NCBI GenBank assembly: GCA_008933995.1
Contig: WARS01000012.1
Span: 7,821,001-7,885,000 of the forward strand
Reading direction: 5' to 3'
Length of the DNA: 64,000 nt
DNA from: Datnioides undecimradiatus
Lineage: Eukaryota > Chordata > Actinopteri > Lobotiformes > Datnioididae
Part shown: in pieces, positions 1-13,500 of the stretch
How the letters are laid out: each line of letters opens with the position of its first letter
How positions within the stretch are numbered: position 1 is the stretch's first letter
Notes under the pieces: model-generated
The model's database searches: none
Seen by the model: only the letters and a program-made list of their open reading frames with translations
What the model was told of the DNA's origin: nothing
Made by a program: the position numbers and the translations under genes

Positions 1-3000
1 AGCTTGGAGGTGTAAGTTTATAATTCCACTGAACTTGTTAAAAATTATTTTTATGGATTTATTGACAAAATTGTAGGTGTTGATTTGTTCATTGCACAAT
101 ATCCCCTGGATTCTGAATCTTTCTTTTCAGATTTAAGACCACAATGGAAATATTTCCTGTAGTCCTGTACTATAATCTGTGTAATTTAATGAATTCCCCC
201 TGTCAACTAAAGTAAACTGAAGTTACAGTAGGTCCCCATCGAGAATCACAATTTCCTCAGGGAATGGGTGACATTATAGGGTCAGTTTACCTAATTTTCA
301 TGTATTTTCTCACTTATCACACACTAGCTTTATATGACATGACATTTTAAAATTAAAAGTGTGACATCATTTTAGAATCAAGACCCCAGTTTACCCTATA
401 TAGTCCACAGACCACACTGTGAACGGCCTCCTTTTAAATTCCGTATGGATGCAAACCTGATTCAGTGAGTGAAAATTCAGAGGATCTCATGATCTCACCC
501 ATCTATGGGAGATTTGGGACTAACATCAACAAAACTGTAAATGAAAGATTATCTTTTTGAAGAATAGTGTACTCTCCAGCGTTTTCCCTAGTGGAAGCAA
601 CTGTGAGAAGAAAAATGGCAGCTTGTGGCTTCATCCCCACAGAGAAAAACAGGCCCTGACGTCTGTAATTTGGGTAACTATGAGCAGACTCCAGCTACAG
701 AAATACAAAGAAGGGGCAACCTTGACAACTGGCACAAACTTTAAAAAACAACAGCGTTATATTTACAGTTTTCTTCCATGAACCTTAAGCTGGTCACCAT
801 GCAAGCAAACAAAGTCACATTTATCTTCTTCCAAGTTGTTTTCATTGTGTTTCATGCCCTACAGACACCGTTTGGTTTTCTGCATGAATGTAGCCACTGC
901 TTGCTTTGAATTAAGCCATCTCATCTTCTCCCTCCCCGTGAGCTCCACTCTTTTGTCCTATTAGCTCACCGAGCCTGATGGGAAAATGATGCTGGACCTG
1001 AAAACAATGTTGTGTTCAACCACCGCAGGGCTGAGATGAGCTGCTGCCAAATGACTCAATTCAAACACAGCACTTTAAATTGGATCATTATGTGTATCTG
1101 TCAGAAGAGGGAATCCAAGGAGAAATGAGAATCACGACCAGGGCCATAGTTTATTTTAGTATTTATTTCAACACCTTAGTTGTACCTCTATCATGTTGTT
1201 TATCAGTATATACTGTATTTTATTTAAAGCAAATCTTTATATATATATATATTTATATATTTATATATACCTTTTATCTCTGCATACTTATGCTCATACT
1301 GTATGTAGTCATATTCATTATGCATTTCACTAGACCTAAAATACTTTTTAAAATCATAGTATGTAATGCTTTCTACACTACTGCTCAGTCCTTTCACATC
1401 TCAGAATAGTCCATCATGAGATAGCATTGAGGCAACTCAGCATGAGAGTACAGAGTCATGTTTTAACTCACACAGAGAGAATACGCAGTAACTAACGTGT
1501 GTCAGCTGCACTGGGGTCACCACAGGGCGAGCAGTATAGAAAGCATATCCAGAAAACCCAAAATGAAAACAAAAACAAAACAAAGCTTCAAAGAATTTGT
1601 CCACACTATTTGGAAGACGGAGATTCTTAAAAATGTTTACATACTTAATAATATTATCTTTATTATTCTATATTTTATGTTATCATTGTCATCGTCATCA
1701 TTACATATAGATCTATAAATGATGTGTCTGCCTTACAGTTGAATTCACTGCAGGGAATGGCTAAATTGGTATGTGTAAAAAAATCCAGGGCCTTCATGTT
1801 CATGTCCTCTGTGTAACATACAGTATTTACTTTAAATCTATCACTTTGAGAAAAAACTTTTGAAAAGTGGGTCAGAATACTTATTTTCAAGGGTTGATGT
1901 GTGGAATAGGGAACCATTGGGATTGTCAACAAGTGGGGAAAAAACATTTTTTTTGTGACTATTATATAAATATGTTTTGGAAAAGGCATTAGAAAGAGGA
2001 AGGTGTAGGTCAGGGAAAGCATTTGGCCACCAACACAGGCTGACAAACACTCACACGCACAAAATCAGACACACAGACTCACAGAGGCTGAAGGTTGAGG
2101 AAGTCAGGCAGACAGAGAAGCAGTAAAAAGCCCTTTTTGATCACTGCACCTGCTGTGTGAGAGAGAGCGGTCAACATAATGGCATTAAAGAGCATGAATC
2201 CATCCCTTGACCTGTGCTATGGCCATAAACACCATTAATGTCTAAGAAAAGATGATCTGCCATTTCTAATGACATGCAAACCTTTTCAATTCCTCTCCAA
2301 AATTTCCTCTCACTTCTATAGAATAATCAGGAAAATAACAAACGGTTGTTTCACAACAATATTTTCTCAATATTTGTATGTCCTCGTTATGCACAACTTG
2401 AATTCAACATTTATAAACACCCTGACCTGTTTGAAATGAATGATTGCGATCAGCACTAAGTACAAAACAAATGGTTCTACTAATAGTGAATCCAGTTTAA
2501 CATGTAAGATATATTTAGTGCTGGCAAAGTACATACATACAGAGCTTATTGGGGCATCCTTTTTGGGGGGATATGGCAAATATATAAAAAGTACTAGTAC
2601 AAGTACTTGTACAAGTAGTACAAGTACTATTGTTTAGCATTTTCTTCTATCATCATTTACACACAACCTCTTCACTTATATCCTGACTTTGGCTCCTCTA
2701 TTCACAGCCACTTGATACTCTGATCTGCTTAAAGCTACAAAACTGATGGTAGGATGTGATTCATAAGTGTTTGCTTTCACAAAGAGTTTCTGCTTCACCC
2801 ACAACCAGTTACATTTTGTTGGGATTTACCCTTTAAGCAGCAACTTTTAACTTTTCTTTGAACTTAGACTGAGTGAGTCTCAGTGCTGCTAAGCAGCAGA
2901 TGGTGTGAGAATCCATCTGTCAGTGTGTGTGAAAATATGAGAGTGTGTGTGTATATGTTTGTCTTTTACAGCACAAATTGGTGTGTTAATTAAATGCCTG

Positions 3001-3629
3001 TCCATCAAAAGTTTTAAAGTATATTTTCAGCTGAAAAGAATCATTTTCACATTATATTCTTAATTTCTTCACACACCTTCTTGAAGCATAATTGTTCCAC
3101 AAATTTTATAAACAGTACTCTCTACATGTATAGAAAGTTGGCAAGAAACACTTCCCCACACATTTATCTTTCAGGCTTATTTTAACACAACCTGTTGATG
3201 TCCACTGTTCTTCACTTGCACATCTTCTGTTATTGTTCATCTTTTTCAATTTGTGTCTCTTTCTTTCAGCTTTGAATCACCCCTTCTCTCTTTCAGTCTG
3301 TGTCTCGGGGGGAAGTAGTGACATGCAAAGGAGAGGAGAGCCGCCTGGGGAGAGAAGGAGGGCAAATAAAAGAATAAGAATGGGTAGAAATGAAATAAAG
3401 AAGGAGCAAAGTAAATAGGGTTGATAAAACAGGTTAATAAAGAGAAAGAGATGGAGAGATGATGAGATAACTTATCAAATTATATGTATCTAATGAACAA
3501 AAAAGGGATGGTCCAGCTAAATTGAGTGGAAGGAATGAGACACTTTGACTTTCCTTCACCATCCAGTGTTTCCTTTTTGACCTTTTGACCCCGATGCCTC
3601 TACGTGTCCCAGAGTCTATTAGTCCTCCC
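1..3629. other. shank1 3' flank, probably containing its 3' UTR
   Basis: No convincing coding sequence on either strand. The shank1 stop codon lies at 3630-3632 on the minus strand, so its 3' UTR must run leftward into this stretch. Candidate minus-strand AATAAA signals, seen as TTTATT on the plus strand, occur near 1658-1663, 1219-1224, 1162-1167 and 1150-1155, which would give a 3' UTR of about 2-2.5 kb; I cannot choose among them. The rest is AT-rich, with a TA-rich run near 1230-1267 and a self-complementary GTAC-rich cluster at 2590-2628. The short open frames here show no codon bias, no domain and no splice partners. Confidence 0.5.
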
Positions 3630-4530
3630 TCACCTGTCAGTGAGTTTCTTCAGTGCCCTCTCGATGTTCATTCGATGTCCCACACGTGTCACTCCAAGGT
3701 CCAAGAAGTCGTCCTTGGTGAGTGAAGGCAGATGTGATCCATCAATCTCATTGTCTATAAAACGCTCTCTGTGTTCGCCCAGGTTTAGGTAAGCCAGCCA
3801 GTCAGCCACGTCATACTTGGTCCAGAAGGGCAGAGGTTTGACTGCAAAGGGTTTGGCTGGCGGAGGAGGGGTGAGATGGGGATAGTTGAGGCAGGATGGG
3901 CTTGGGGGCAAATGCATTGGGGATGAGGCTCCAGAGAGAAAGTGGGTGGGGGAGAGAGAGCGAGAAACAAGTAGAGGGTTTGGACTTGGCACACCAGATG
4001 GGGAGAACAACGGAGGAGTTGAAGCCTTGTAGGTATCTCCCAGAGGGAGACCAGGTGAAGGAGGAGTGAGTGGCCCTGGGAAGTCAAAGGGGTTGTTGTA
4101 GACAGGTGTACTAGGAAGAATTGGTAGGGAGGAAGGTCTGGGAGGGGTGGGGTTTGCCTGTTCAGTGTTATAGATTAGAGGGCTGGGAGCGCGGCGTCGG
4201 GCCACTGAAGACCGCATCTCTTTAGTGGGACTGCACTGGAAATCAAAAGTCTGCCTGCGCATCTTGGAGCGATGTTTTGGTGATGTTGGGTATGGGGAAT
4301 AGGTCGGGGAATGAGGAGGGTGTGAATGAACAGGTGAAGAGGGCATTTGTGGAGATGGGGAGCGGGTCCAGTTGCGCTGAATTGGAACTTGTGGGGAAGG
4401 AGAGACTGAAGGAGTGGCCGACAGATTTGGTGTCAGGATCTGACGGTGTTGCGGGGAGGATGTGGGTAATGGTGATGTGGAGCGGCCGGTAGGGGGGCTA
4501 TGAAATGCGTCGGTATAATCTGCAGAGTAC
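3630..4530 (-). CDS. shank1: shank1 last coding exon: proline/serine-rich tail and SAM domain
   Basis: Final coding exon, about 300 residues, ending in TGA at 3630-3632. Its first base completes an Arg codon whose other two bases end the preceding exon (AG|G), and a good acceptor (tttttcag) sits just upstream on the minus strand. The first two thirds is Ser/Pro-rich with repeated SPxP and TPP patterns. The last 66 residues form a SAM domain, recognisable from KYDVADWLAYLNLGEH, DNEIDGSHLPSLTKDDF and LGVTRVGHRMNIERAL. In Shank proteins the SAM domain polymerises head-to-tail and drives synaptic targeting. The long frames on the plus strand here are shadows of this exon. Confidence 0.96.
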
Positions 4531-7500
4531 CTGAAAAACACAAAAAAAGCCCCAGAGCTTTAATTTTAACAACAAGCTTAAATTAAAACAAAACATAAAA
4601 ACTTTATTGTAATGTCAATGGCTCATTGAAAAAAAAAACAAACCTATGCATGGTTGGAGACTTTGGAGTGTGGCTCCAGTCATCCATGCTCTTCATGCTA
4701 CTCATCTGTTGCAGCTTGGAGCTTAGCTCATTGATAATGCTGGCTTTCACGCCCGAAAGAGGTGAATGAAGTCTGCGTCCTTCCAAAATCATACTGTCTC
4801 TTTGCACTCCACCAAGGTCATGCTCGCTGATCTCAACCCAGCCCACAGACCGAGTATCCATGGGTCTCTCCAGGCAGGCAGCCAGAGCAGAGCTAAAGCC
4901 ATCCTCCATTTTGGATCTGCTCTGCTTGCGCTTCCTTTCATCTGCAAAGGATCCATCTAACCTAGCGTCTTCTTGGTTGCTTTGTCTGTGCAACTGTAAA
5001 GGAGCAGGGTTGGTGCTGTTCTGCCTACGTAGTGCTACAGTCGGACCCCTCCCTCCCCCCTCCTTGTAATGAGTCATCTTTGGAAACACAGGGTTTGCCA
5101 GTTTGGCGCTGTGCACCTCAAATGTTTGCCCACCTGAGTAGGTTGTGCAAGGATCCTGATGCTCACCCCCCCTCTCTCCCTCTCCTCCTCGTCCGTCTCC
5201 TCCAATCCCTCCCCGCTCTCCTCTTAGCCCACTCAATCCCAGCATTTCTAAATGGTGGTCACTACTGCTGTGACTGTCCAGCTCCTCAATCCCAGAGTCC
5301 ACCACAGCATCTTGCCAGTCTCCACTCTTGGGAATAATGGTTGGGTGGTGACTGTGGTCAGCAGCTTTACTCCCTGTGCTGAGGCCGGACTTGGGCCCTG
5401 CCGTGGTCATGCTATAGTCAGAGGATGACGGTGAGGTTGTGGTGGTTGAGGCAGCAGCAGAGGCTGTCATGGTAGTGGTAGCATAGGTCATGGTGGTGGT
5501 GAGGGTGGCTGTGCCTCTGTCTTGGGCCAGGGTGTGCCCACCTACTGACGAGTCATTAGAGCTGCTGTAATAGGGATGGGAATGGGACATGGGCTGAGGT
5601 CTGTGCAGTGATGTGGCAGGCAAAGCTGCTGTAGAGGTGGTGGTGGTGGTTGAAGAAGGGGGAAATATCTGTGGGGATGGGTAAGATGGAGAGAGAGCTG
5701 ACTGGGTAAGGTTGGCTACCTCGCTGTCGTAAGAGGTAAGGCTGGAGGCAGCAGAGTCACCACCCTGTGGAGAGGGTTGAGGAGCATTTGAGGGTTTGGT
5801 AGATGGAAGAGGGGGTGGAGGAGGTGGTGCAACTTCAGCAGACTGTTGACTTGGGTGTTGATGCTGCCGAGGAAAGTCTTGGACTCTTTCGTTCTTACCA
5901 TTAGCAAATTGCAATGGAGGGGGCAAGGGATCTGCAAAGACAAACTCATCATCTGCATCTATTGATGGAGCGGGTGGAGGGAGAACCATCAGTCCTAGAC
6001 CTCCACCTGCACCTGCTCTTGCTTCTTCCATAGCTTCAGGTGCCTGTGGTGGGGCTGTGGGGACAGTGTACTGAGGAATGTAGCTGGTGTGGGGAGTGCT
6101 TTCCATCTGCAAAAAGGAAGGTCTGCGGGGTGCAGGTTGAGTAGGCGGGGGAGGAGGCTGTATGGGTGGAGCAGGTCTGCTGTCATACATTTCTTTTTCT
6201 CTCTCTCTCTCCCTCGGGCTCTGTGGGTAATACTGTGTTGAATACTGATTAGTTCTGTCCTCTGAAAAGCGAACTCTAAGACCCTCCCTGGGTCCTCCCT
6301 CCTTTTCTCTCTCCAACCTTTCCCCACCTCCTCCTCCCAAGCGTAAAATCCTTGGTGACTGGGGCCGGCTCAGAGATGCAGGTGAGGTGGTGGCAGTTGG
6401 GGAGTTTAGGTGGAGTGACACTGGAGAGGTGTAAGCTGACTGGGTAGGGGTTGCAAAAAGGGAAGGAGTTGGGGTCTGAACAGGGGTAGGGAAAGCTCCC
6501 ACTGTGGACAGCTGCCGACCAAAGTGTCTCTCCTCTCTGCGCGTCCTGCGGTCATCCTTTAGGGCCCTCTCTCGTGCAGCTAGGGCCAGGCCAAGAGGGG
6601 ATGAGGGGTCCAAAACTTTCCCTGTGAGTGGATGGATGAAGGTAGTAGTGGGCTGGGTGCCATACATAGAGGGTGCTGATTTGGGTTGGCCATCCTGACT
6701 GAGGATAGGGGAGGAATACTCAGGCAGACCAAAGGCTGGGGGCATGCTGCTGGAATAATTGACGTAACTATCTCCAGAAAACATGCCCTCGTCTATAGAT
6801 TTAGAGGGCCGTAGACGAGGGGTGGGCACTTCCATTTGTGAGCCTTGTAAAGGCTGAATTCTTGCCCCTAGTGCCCCTCCTCCTTCCCCCGCTCCACCTC
6901 CTGCCTCTCCTTGAATGTCCTCCTCAGACGAGAGGAAGAAAGAAGCGCTCTTCCTTCTCATATCTCGGAAACGCTCCCTTTCTCTGCGTGCCCCTCCTGC
7001 TCCTTCACCAAAAGCTGTGCCAAATGTTGAAGTATAATCCAAGTTTTCCAAATTTTGTTGTGAAGAAACAGATGTGGCAACATTTGATGAAGGCAAAGAA
7101 GTGGATGTAGGGGGCTGAGGTGGTGAGGGGTTGAGTGGTGAGGGTAGATTGGTGTTAGGGATGTCTGTGGTTGTGTCTGCTGAGGTGTTGTCTTCTGCAT
7201 CGTTGGAGGGCTCAGCTTCCATGCTGCTCCCCTGGCTGCTTCGGCCGCTGCTGCTGGTAGAGGGTGCTTTAACAATGATGGTGGGGATAGGGATGGAGCT
7301 CTTTTCTTTGGCTGCACCTCCCTTTCCTCTGTGCTGTCTCAGCCCATCTTCTACTTTTGACTGCTTCATCAGGGCTCCTCGACCACCCCTCCTAGCTGCA
7401 CCCCTCCCAACCCCTCCACCCTGCTCCCTGTTGGCCATGTGTGGATGATGTTGTGGCGCTTGTTGGGCTTTAGGCTTAGCACTGGTCGGTGGTGTAGCAC

Positions 7501-10500
7501 TGCTGTAGCCTCTCCTTAACCCTCCCATCTTTCCACCACCTCTCCTGGGTGCTTCCGTTTCTCTTACACACAGTCCTTCTGATTGTCTCCGGAGGGTGGG
7601 GACCATGACCTGCTGGTTCATCCCACCAGGTCCTCCCCTCTCCCAGCCTGCTTGAGTAGGATGACCTGGCTGGGAGTGGAGTTGGTAATGGGCTTGAGAA
7701 ACAGGGGGTATGGGCATAGCAGGCCCTCTCACAGGATGAGGGCCTGCTGATAAAGGCGGATCTGGGGCGGATGTATTAGGGGGTGGGGGGATTTCTTCTG
7801 GACCTGGCACTGACAGGCTGCGAGCCAGCTTCATAGCAGGTGGGTGAAGATACTGCCTTTCCTCCTCTGTTACACCTGAGAACAACAACACAGACACTTA
7901 CAGACACTTAATAAACTCATATATTGAGGAGGCAGAAATCATTGCATGAAAATTGCCATTACCAATTGATTTTTGACGCATCATGACTGCATGCTGACCA
8001 TGGCCTGGTTGAAAATGAGCTTGGTTGTAGCCAAAACCTGGTCCGTGCTGCACCATACTCACAGAAGACTGCTGCTCGTAGGGTTGCTTAAGTCATCGAA
8101 ACACATTTTAAAATGGAGCAAAACAGAAATTGAAAGCAAGGATAAAGTAAAGAGAGGAGACATTTACTCAGATTTAATCAAGTCCAACTGATATTGATTT
8201 GATATATAGTACAAAACAGTCAGTCCAACTATTAGTGTGTCAGGCAATAGAGCAGAGATGAATGGACACAACCTGACTCACTCTTAAACAACACTGTTTT
8301 GGTGTAGGTGGTTCATTGTCAATCATTTTCTCTTAAGTGTGGTGAGGGCAGAGCTAAAAAAAAAAAAAAAGACACTAAAGACCAAGCTACATTATAGATA
8401 GGAATCTTGTTTTTTTGTTTGTTTTTGCTAGCATTAGTCACTTCCATGACTAAATATGTGATACACCCTAAAGCAGTGGAGAAGCTCTGTTATGTATTTG
8501 AATCTGATATGGTAGGGCCGGGAAACAAGTTGATGACTATTTATTATTTATTAATATTTTGCAAATTCAGGATTTGAGTCTAAAGAGCCAGCAAGACTCC
8601 AAGACATTGAAACAACCAAAACTAGGATCATTTCCTTCTAATTCCCAACTGTACCTCATTGGAGACATTTGGAACAATACTCTTGCTCCGGTCCCTCTTG
8701 CCTCCGTGACCCCTCTGGCCCTGGTTGTCTGATGTAATAGTGTGTTGGGCAGCAGCCAAGATTTCATCCAGTTTATCTAAAAAAAAAAGACCATGCAGGA
8801 GCAGAGCAGAAGAGGAAATGTAGAGAGGTGGTGAGAGGGAGCATAAAATAAAGGCAGAAACATAAAAGGGAGGATTTCAGTGAGCCCCCTCCGGTCCCCT
8901 CGAGGTTTAAAAACACCCTTTTACAGTATGACAAGAGCAGTGAGAGTGATTTCTTACTTAGTGCCATCTGATAGACTGTCCTCTTCTTATCAGGACCCTG
9001 AGATGAGTCGTATTCTGAAAAAAGGAGGAGAAAAAAGAGCATCAAACAGGCTGACTTTTAATTAAAGCTCAGGGGCTGATGGGGGTAATGATAAAGGCTG
9101 ATGTTCACCTGCTTTCTTTTTCCATGGAGAGGCAGCTGTAGCATACATAATTTGGGAAACAGAAATTAGGTGTGACTAGAACTGCTGTGTAGTCATGTGT
9201 ATTAAGCAGATGAAAGGATGAAGTACATACTCAGACACATGTGATGGTATGAATGCTGATGTGATGAGAGGGATGGCGATGGGGGACGGAAATGATAATG
9301 AGAGCACACAAATCCATGATTCTCCCACCTTTGTCCACTGTTTGCAGCAAATTTGGTTCAGAAGAAAAAGAAACAAAGAACAGTCTGTCACAGAGTGGCA
9401 TTAGAAAGTATCATTTCATGCAATGCCTTTATATTGATTAACTATTTAATTATCATCTTTCTTCTTCATAGGTAATATCAGTAGTGCAAATGAGTCAAAA
9501 TGCTACTTCCTATCAAACTATTGTCTTTGTGAATGAAATCACACCTCCAGTGGATAATTGTCTTGCCTGACTCCATCAGTGTGGTTAATATTTAATGCTT
9601 TGTTTATCTAATGGTGCCATGGTACTGAACCATCATCCTGCAGAGAAGCCTCTAGCCCTCCTCAAAAGCTTTTTTAAATGTACCCCCCCCCCGGAAAAAA
9701 ACTGAGGGGGACTCTAATCTAATTTATTTTTTACTTCCTTCCAAACCTACCCCTTCTTAATCTATACATTCAGCCCTTTGTCCCCTCTAGCATCTTACCC
9801 ATGTCTTCCAGCTCTGATGTCATTGACTTGGAGCGCAGGGCAATGGCAGGAGGAGTCAGCCTTTTAGTCTGCTGTGGGGCTGCTAAGGGAAGCCAGCCAA
9901 ATGCAGACTTAATGTTTAGTATCCTCATATAAACATGCATTCACCAATGTCTACACTGAAACAGGCTTTTAGGGCAAAGTAAACATGCAATCAGCTTTAT
10001 CGTCACATCATAAACATAGAATGGAATTGCCATACGAGGAAAATTTGATGCTTGCCTCTCTTCCGAGCAGTGTCCTCCAGTTCAGGGTTTCGAGCAACCA
10101 TCACAACTTTCACCATGAGACTGTTGCCGCCCTGTCGGATCATGTTGACCACCTGCCTGTGGCCAACCTTCACCACATTCTGACCATTCACCTGACACAA
10201 AGACAAAGAAATGCTAAATGGGCTGATATACATTTATATCCATTTAAATTAAACAATTAACATGTTACACAACACTTTTGTTACAAGAAATGGATACAAA
10301 AATTTACAGGTAACAAGGGTCTACTAGCGACCACCGATTCACCTAATGTAGCTTACTCATATTTAGTGTATAATATTAGAATTTTCTAAGATTTGGTTTT
10401 AAATGTTTTTTTTACAAAATTGTGCAGCATTTTGGATAAGTGCACCAGCAATTCAAGCAGCGACTACAGTAAATCAGAAAGACTGAAGCAGCTACATAAG

Positions 10501-13500
10501 TGACTCATATTAGGTTGAATACTAATTAGAAGTGTGTGTCAGCTTTAATAGAGGTCTGACAATCACCATTTTTAGAGTTTTCAAGGTAACATACTGAAAC
10601 CTTTAAAGGTACAAAATGGCCAGAAATTTACTGCCTGAGCTGCTGGTGCTTGGTCGATGACTAGCCACAAGTATGATGGAATGAAATACAAAATATAAAC
10701 TTAGAAACAGTAAAAAAAAAAAAAAACTATAGCCAAAATGACCACTGTTGCTGGAGGTGCAGTTTGCATAAATTTGACCATCAATGACCTGTAGAATCAC
10801 CACAGCCTGGAACCACACTTTACCTTGTTGGTTAAGACATTTAAGTGTGTAATTGGCGGCATTTACCTTTGCTTTTACCACCATCTCCACATCCTCATAC
10901 ATTGGCTTTTTGTTTAACATGAATGTGTTTATTGCCCATTAATGCATTAATTATTATAAAAATGTGGTGGAAATCTAACCTCTGTCCTTATGAGGCCTCA
11001 CTAAAACTGAAACTCCAAACTCCAAAACACAGTGAACAATTTGAAAAATACTATTTTCTTTATAAAATTGGTATTCGCTGCAAGGCTACTGTACTGTAAG
11101 ATGTTATATAAGATGCTTCTGTTTCCAGCCCGCAGATATCATCGATCTGTGATGCTTGGTTCAGTGCCTCCAAGAAGTTACTTTGTAATGAAATGTAGTT
11201 TATTTTGGTTTACCCACTTCTGTTCACCCTGTATGGTCTATGTCTTCTTCATTTCCTACATTTATGAGAATGAACTGTGAAACTCTCATTCAGTAAAAAG
11301 TAAAATTTGAATCTCTCACCCAAAATGTGACATTGAGTTCTTTATTACTTTACTGTTTGTGAATTATCCTAACTCAAAAGGGAAACTAGACTAGTTGGAA
11401 ATTGGAAATATACAACATCCAACAAAAACATGGACTAGAAACACATCATATAATGGTGTTTTTTAGTCCAAAATGCATCTCGTTCTTACCTCAATGAGGA
11501 AATCCCCCATCCTAAGCCCCGCCCTCCAGGCCACGCCCCCCTCATCAACAGACTCAAGGTACTGCAGCGCGGGGAATGCTGGCGTTGGAGTGAACTCCTC
11601 TATGGGAGTCTGAGCTGCAGAGGACAAGCCAAAAGGATGGGCATGAGTGGACACAGATAACAAGAACATGGGTTTGAAAATGAGTGAGTCGATAGAGAGA
11701 TTAGAGAGAGAGAAAAAGAGCATATGAGCCTGAAAAATCTGTAAGACAGATAAATATGAGGTGAATATTGGAAGAAGAGTCTCACCTTTGGCTCCCCTAA
11801 GCACAAAGCCAAAGCCCTCATTGTCTTTCTTCTGTAGGAGCACTGTCTTCTCCTTAATGATGTAGTCACTTAAAGGATGTAGCAAGGGAGCAGAGGGGAG
11901 AGGGAAAGGGGGATGGAGAGAGATGGGGAGAAAGAGAGAGAATTGGAGAGGAAGAGAGCTATATGACTTCTATAGCAACATAAAAGTCTTATTGTCATGC
12001 AAATAAAGCATTTTCTGAATGTGGAAAACAGCTATACTGCATCACATTATGAAATCACACTGCAGCAAAAGATATGTTGGCTTGAGAATGTCATGTCACA
12101 AAAAGCTCTAGTGCACAAAAGGGTTGATGGCAGGGATACAGTTAGTGTCACAATGGAAGGAAGTGTATATGAGGTGACATCCCATACTATGAACTAATCC
12201 AGCTAGAGCTGACAAGCACTGGGCCGGGGGGTGTGGGCTGCACATACACTTCAGTGATAATGGAAACTTCCAAATGCACCTAAATCGCTGCATTAGCTTT
12301 CACTGCCTCTGGCAGCTTTTGCAAGGATACTGCTTTACTGACTTCAACAAACCACTACCGGTCATACATGACACTTCAAATTATGTACAAGAAGAAGTCA
12401 GACAGGCCTCTAATCTCCCTCCACAAACAGCCCCTCTCAGGGAGAAAAAAACTACAGTCCGGGAAAGCAAACACAGTGATCACTGACATTGGTGATGCAA
12501 TCTTATTATGAGATTGTTGGAGTAGTGTAACAGCTGGCCCAACAAGCTCCTTCATTATTCTATTACCATGTCTGGGACGTTTGGCCAAGCTGCTTTACAA
12601 CCCTTTCTCTAATGTAGGACTGGTTAAATGGACTCCACACACACAGCCACATCTCATGACTCATTTCTGGACTTGACTTTCTAACAATGTCAGTTCACCC
12701 TGGTTCTGTTAGAGAGCCCGGGGCTTAAGCAGAGCTGTATGATTTAAGAGGAATTCCAGATATTTCTTTCCAAGGCGGCTCATTTCTGTGTTAGTTTATG
12801 CTCCTCAACTTAACTCAAACTGGCAATTGACAAATCAAAGTATTTGCTTCTCCTGAAGGGCTGAACTATATGTGAACAGGACGAGTGGCCTGTTCGAAAA
12901 GTTGTCCTTTATTTACAGTGATAGCTTGACTGCCAAAACAATGCAGTAAAAATGCTCTTGGTATACTCAAACAAATAAATTCTACTGGGAATACAGTTTT
13001 TTGCCCTTGCCTCCATTAAATGGGAAATTTAGGGTATATTGTGTGTTTGCTCAATCAACTTCATGAGAAACAGCATAGGTAAATTATATATGTTGCCCCT
13101 GAGATTTCAGGCACTGCTTACTCTCAGGCTGCATACAAATTTTGCATCCTTTGCTAGAGTTAAACCCGAAACCCATAGCAAAAAACTCAGCCTTAACTAC
13201 CTGTAAACTAGAAAACAACCATTTTATTGGCTGCCGGTAGCCGGGCATTCATCAGAGTAATTTGGTCGTGTAACCACTTGGAAAAAAACAAATTTATCCT
13301 TTAAAATGACAACATGTCGATTCACTCTTTGGTTTTAAGCAGCAGATTTGATTTGTTTTTCATGTCTGGCAGAGGAGCCCATCACTCTGACTTTATTCTG
13401 CCTCTGCCACTTCTGAAACACCCATGTGTATACTGGCACTGAAATAACAATAACAGTATAATATTATATTCCACACTGTCTCCTACAGCACAGACCCAGC

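Noticed and set aside
4766-7448. Several plus-strand frames of 64-105 codons
   Set aside because: Antisense shadows of the giant shank1 exon, which is continuous with the known SHANK1 order of motifs.
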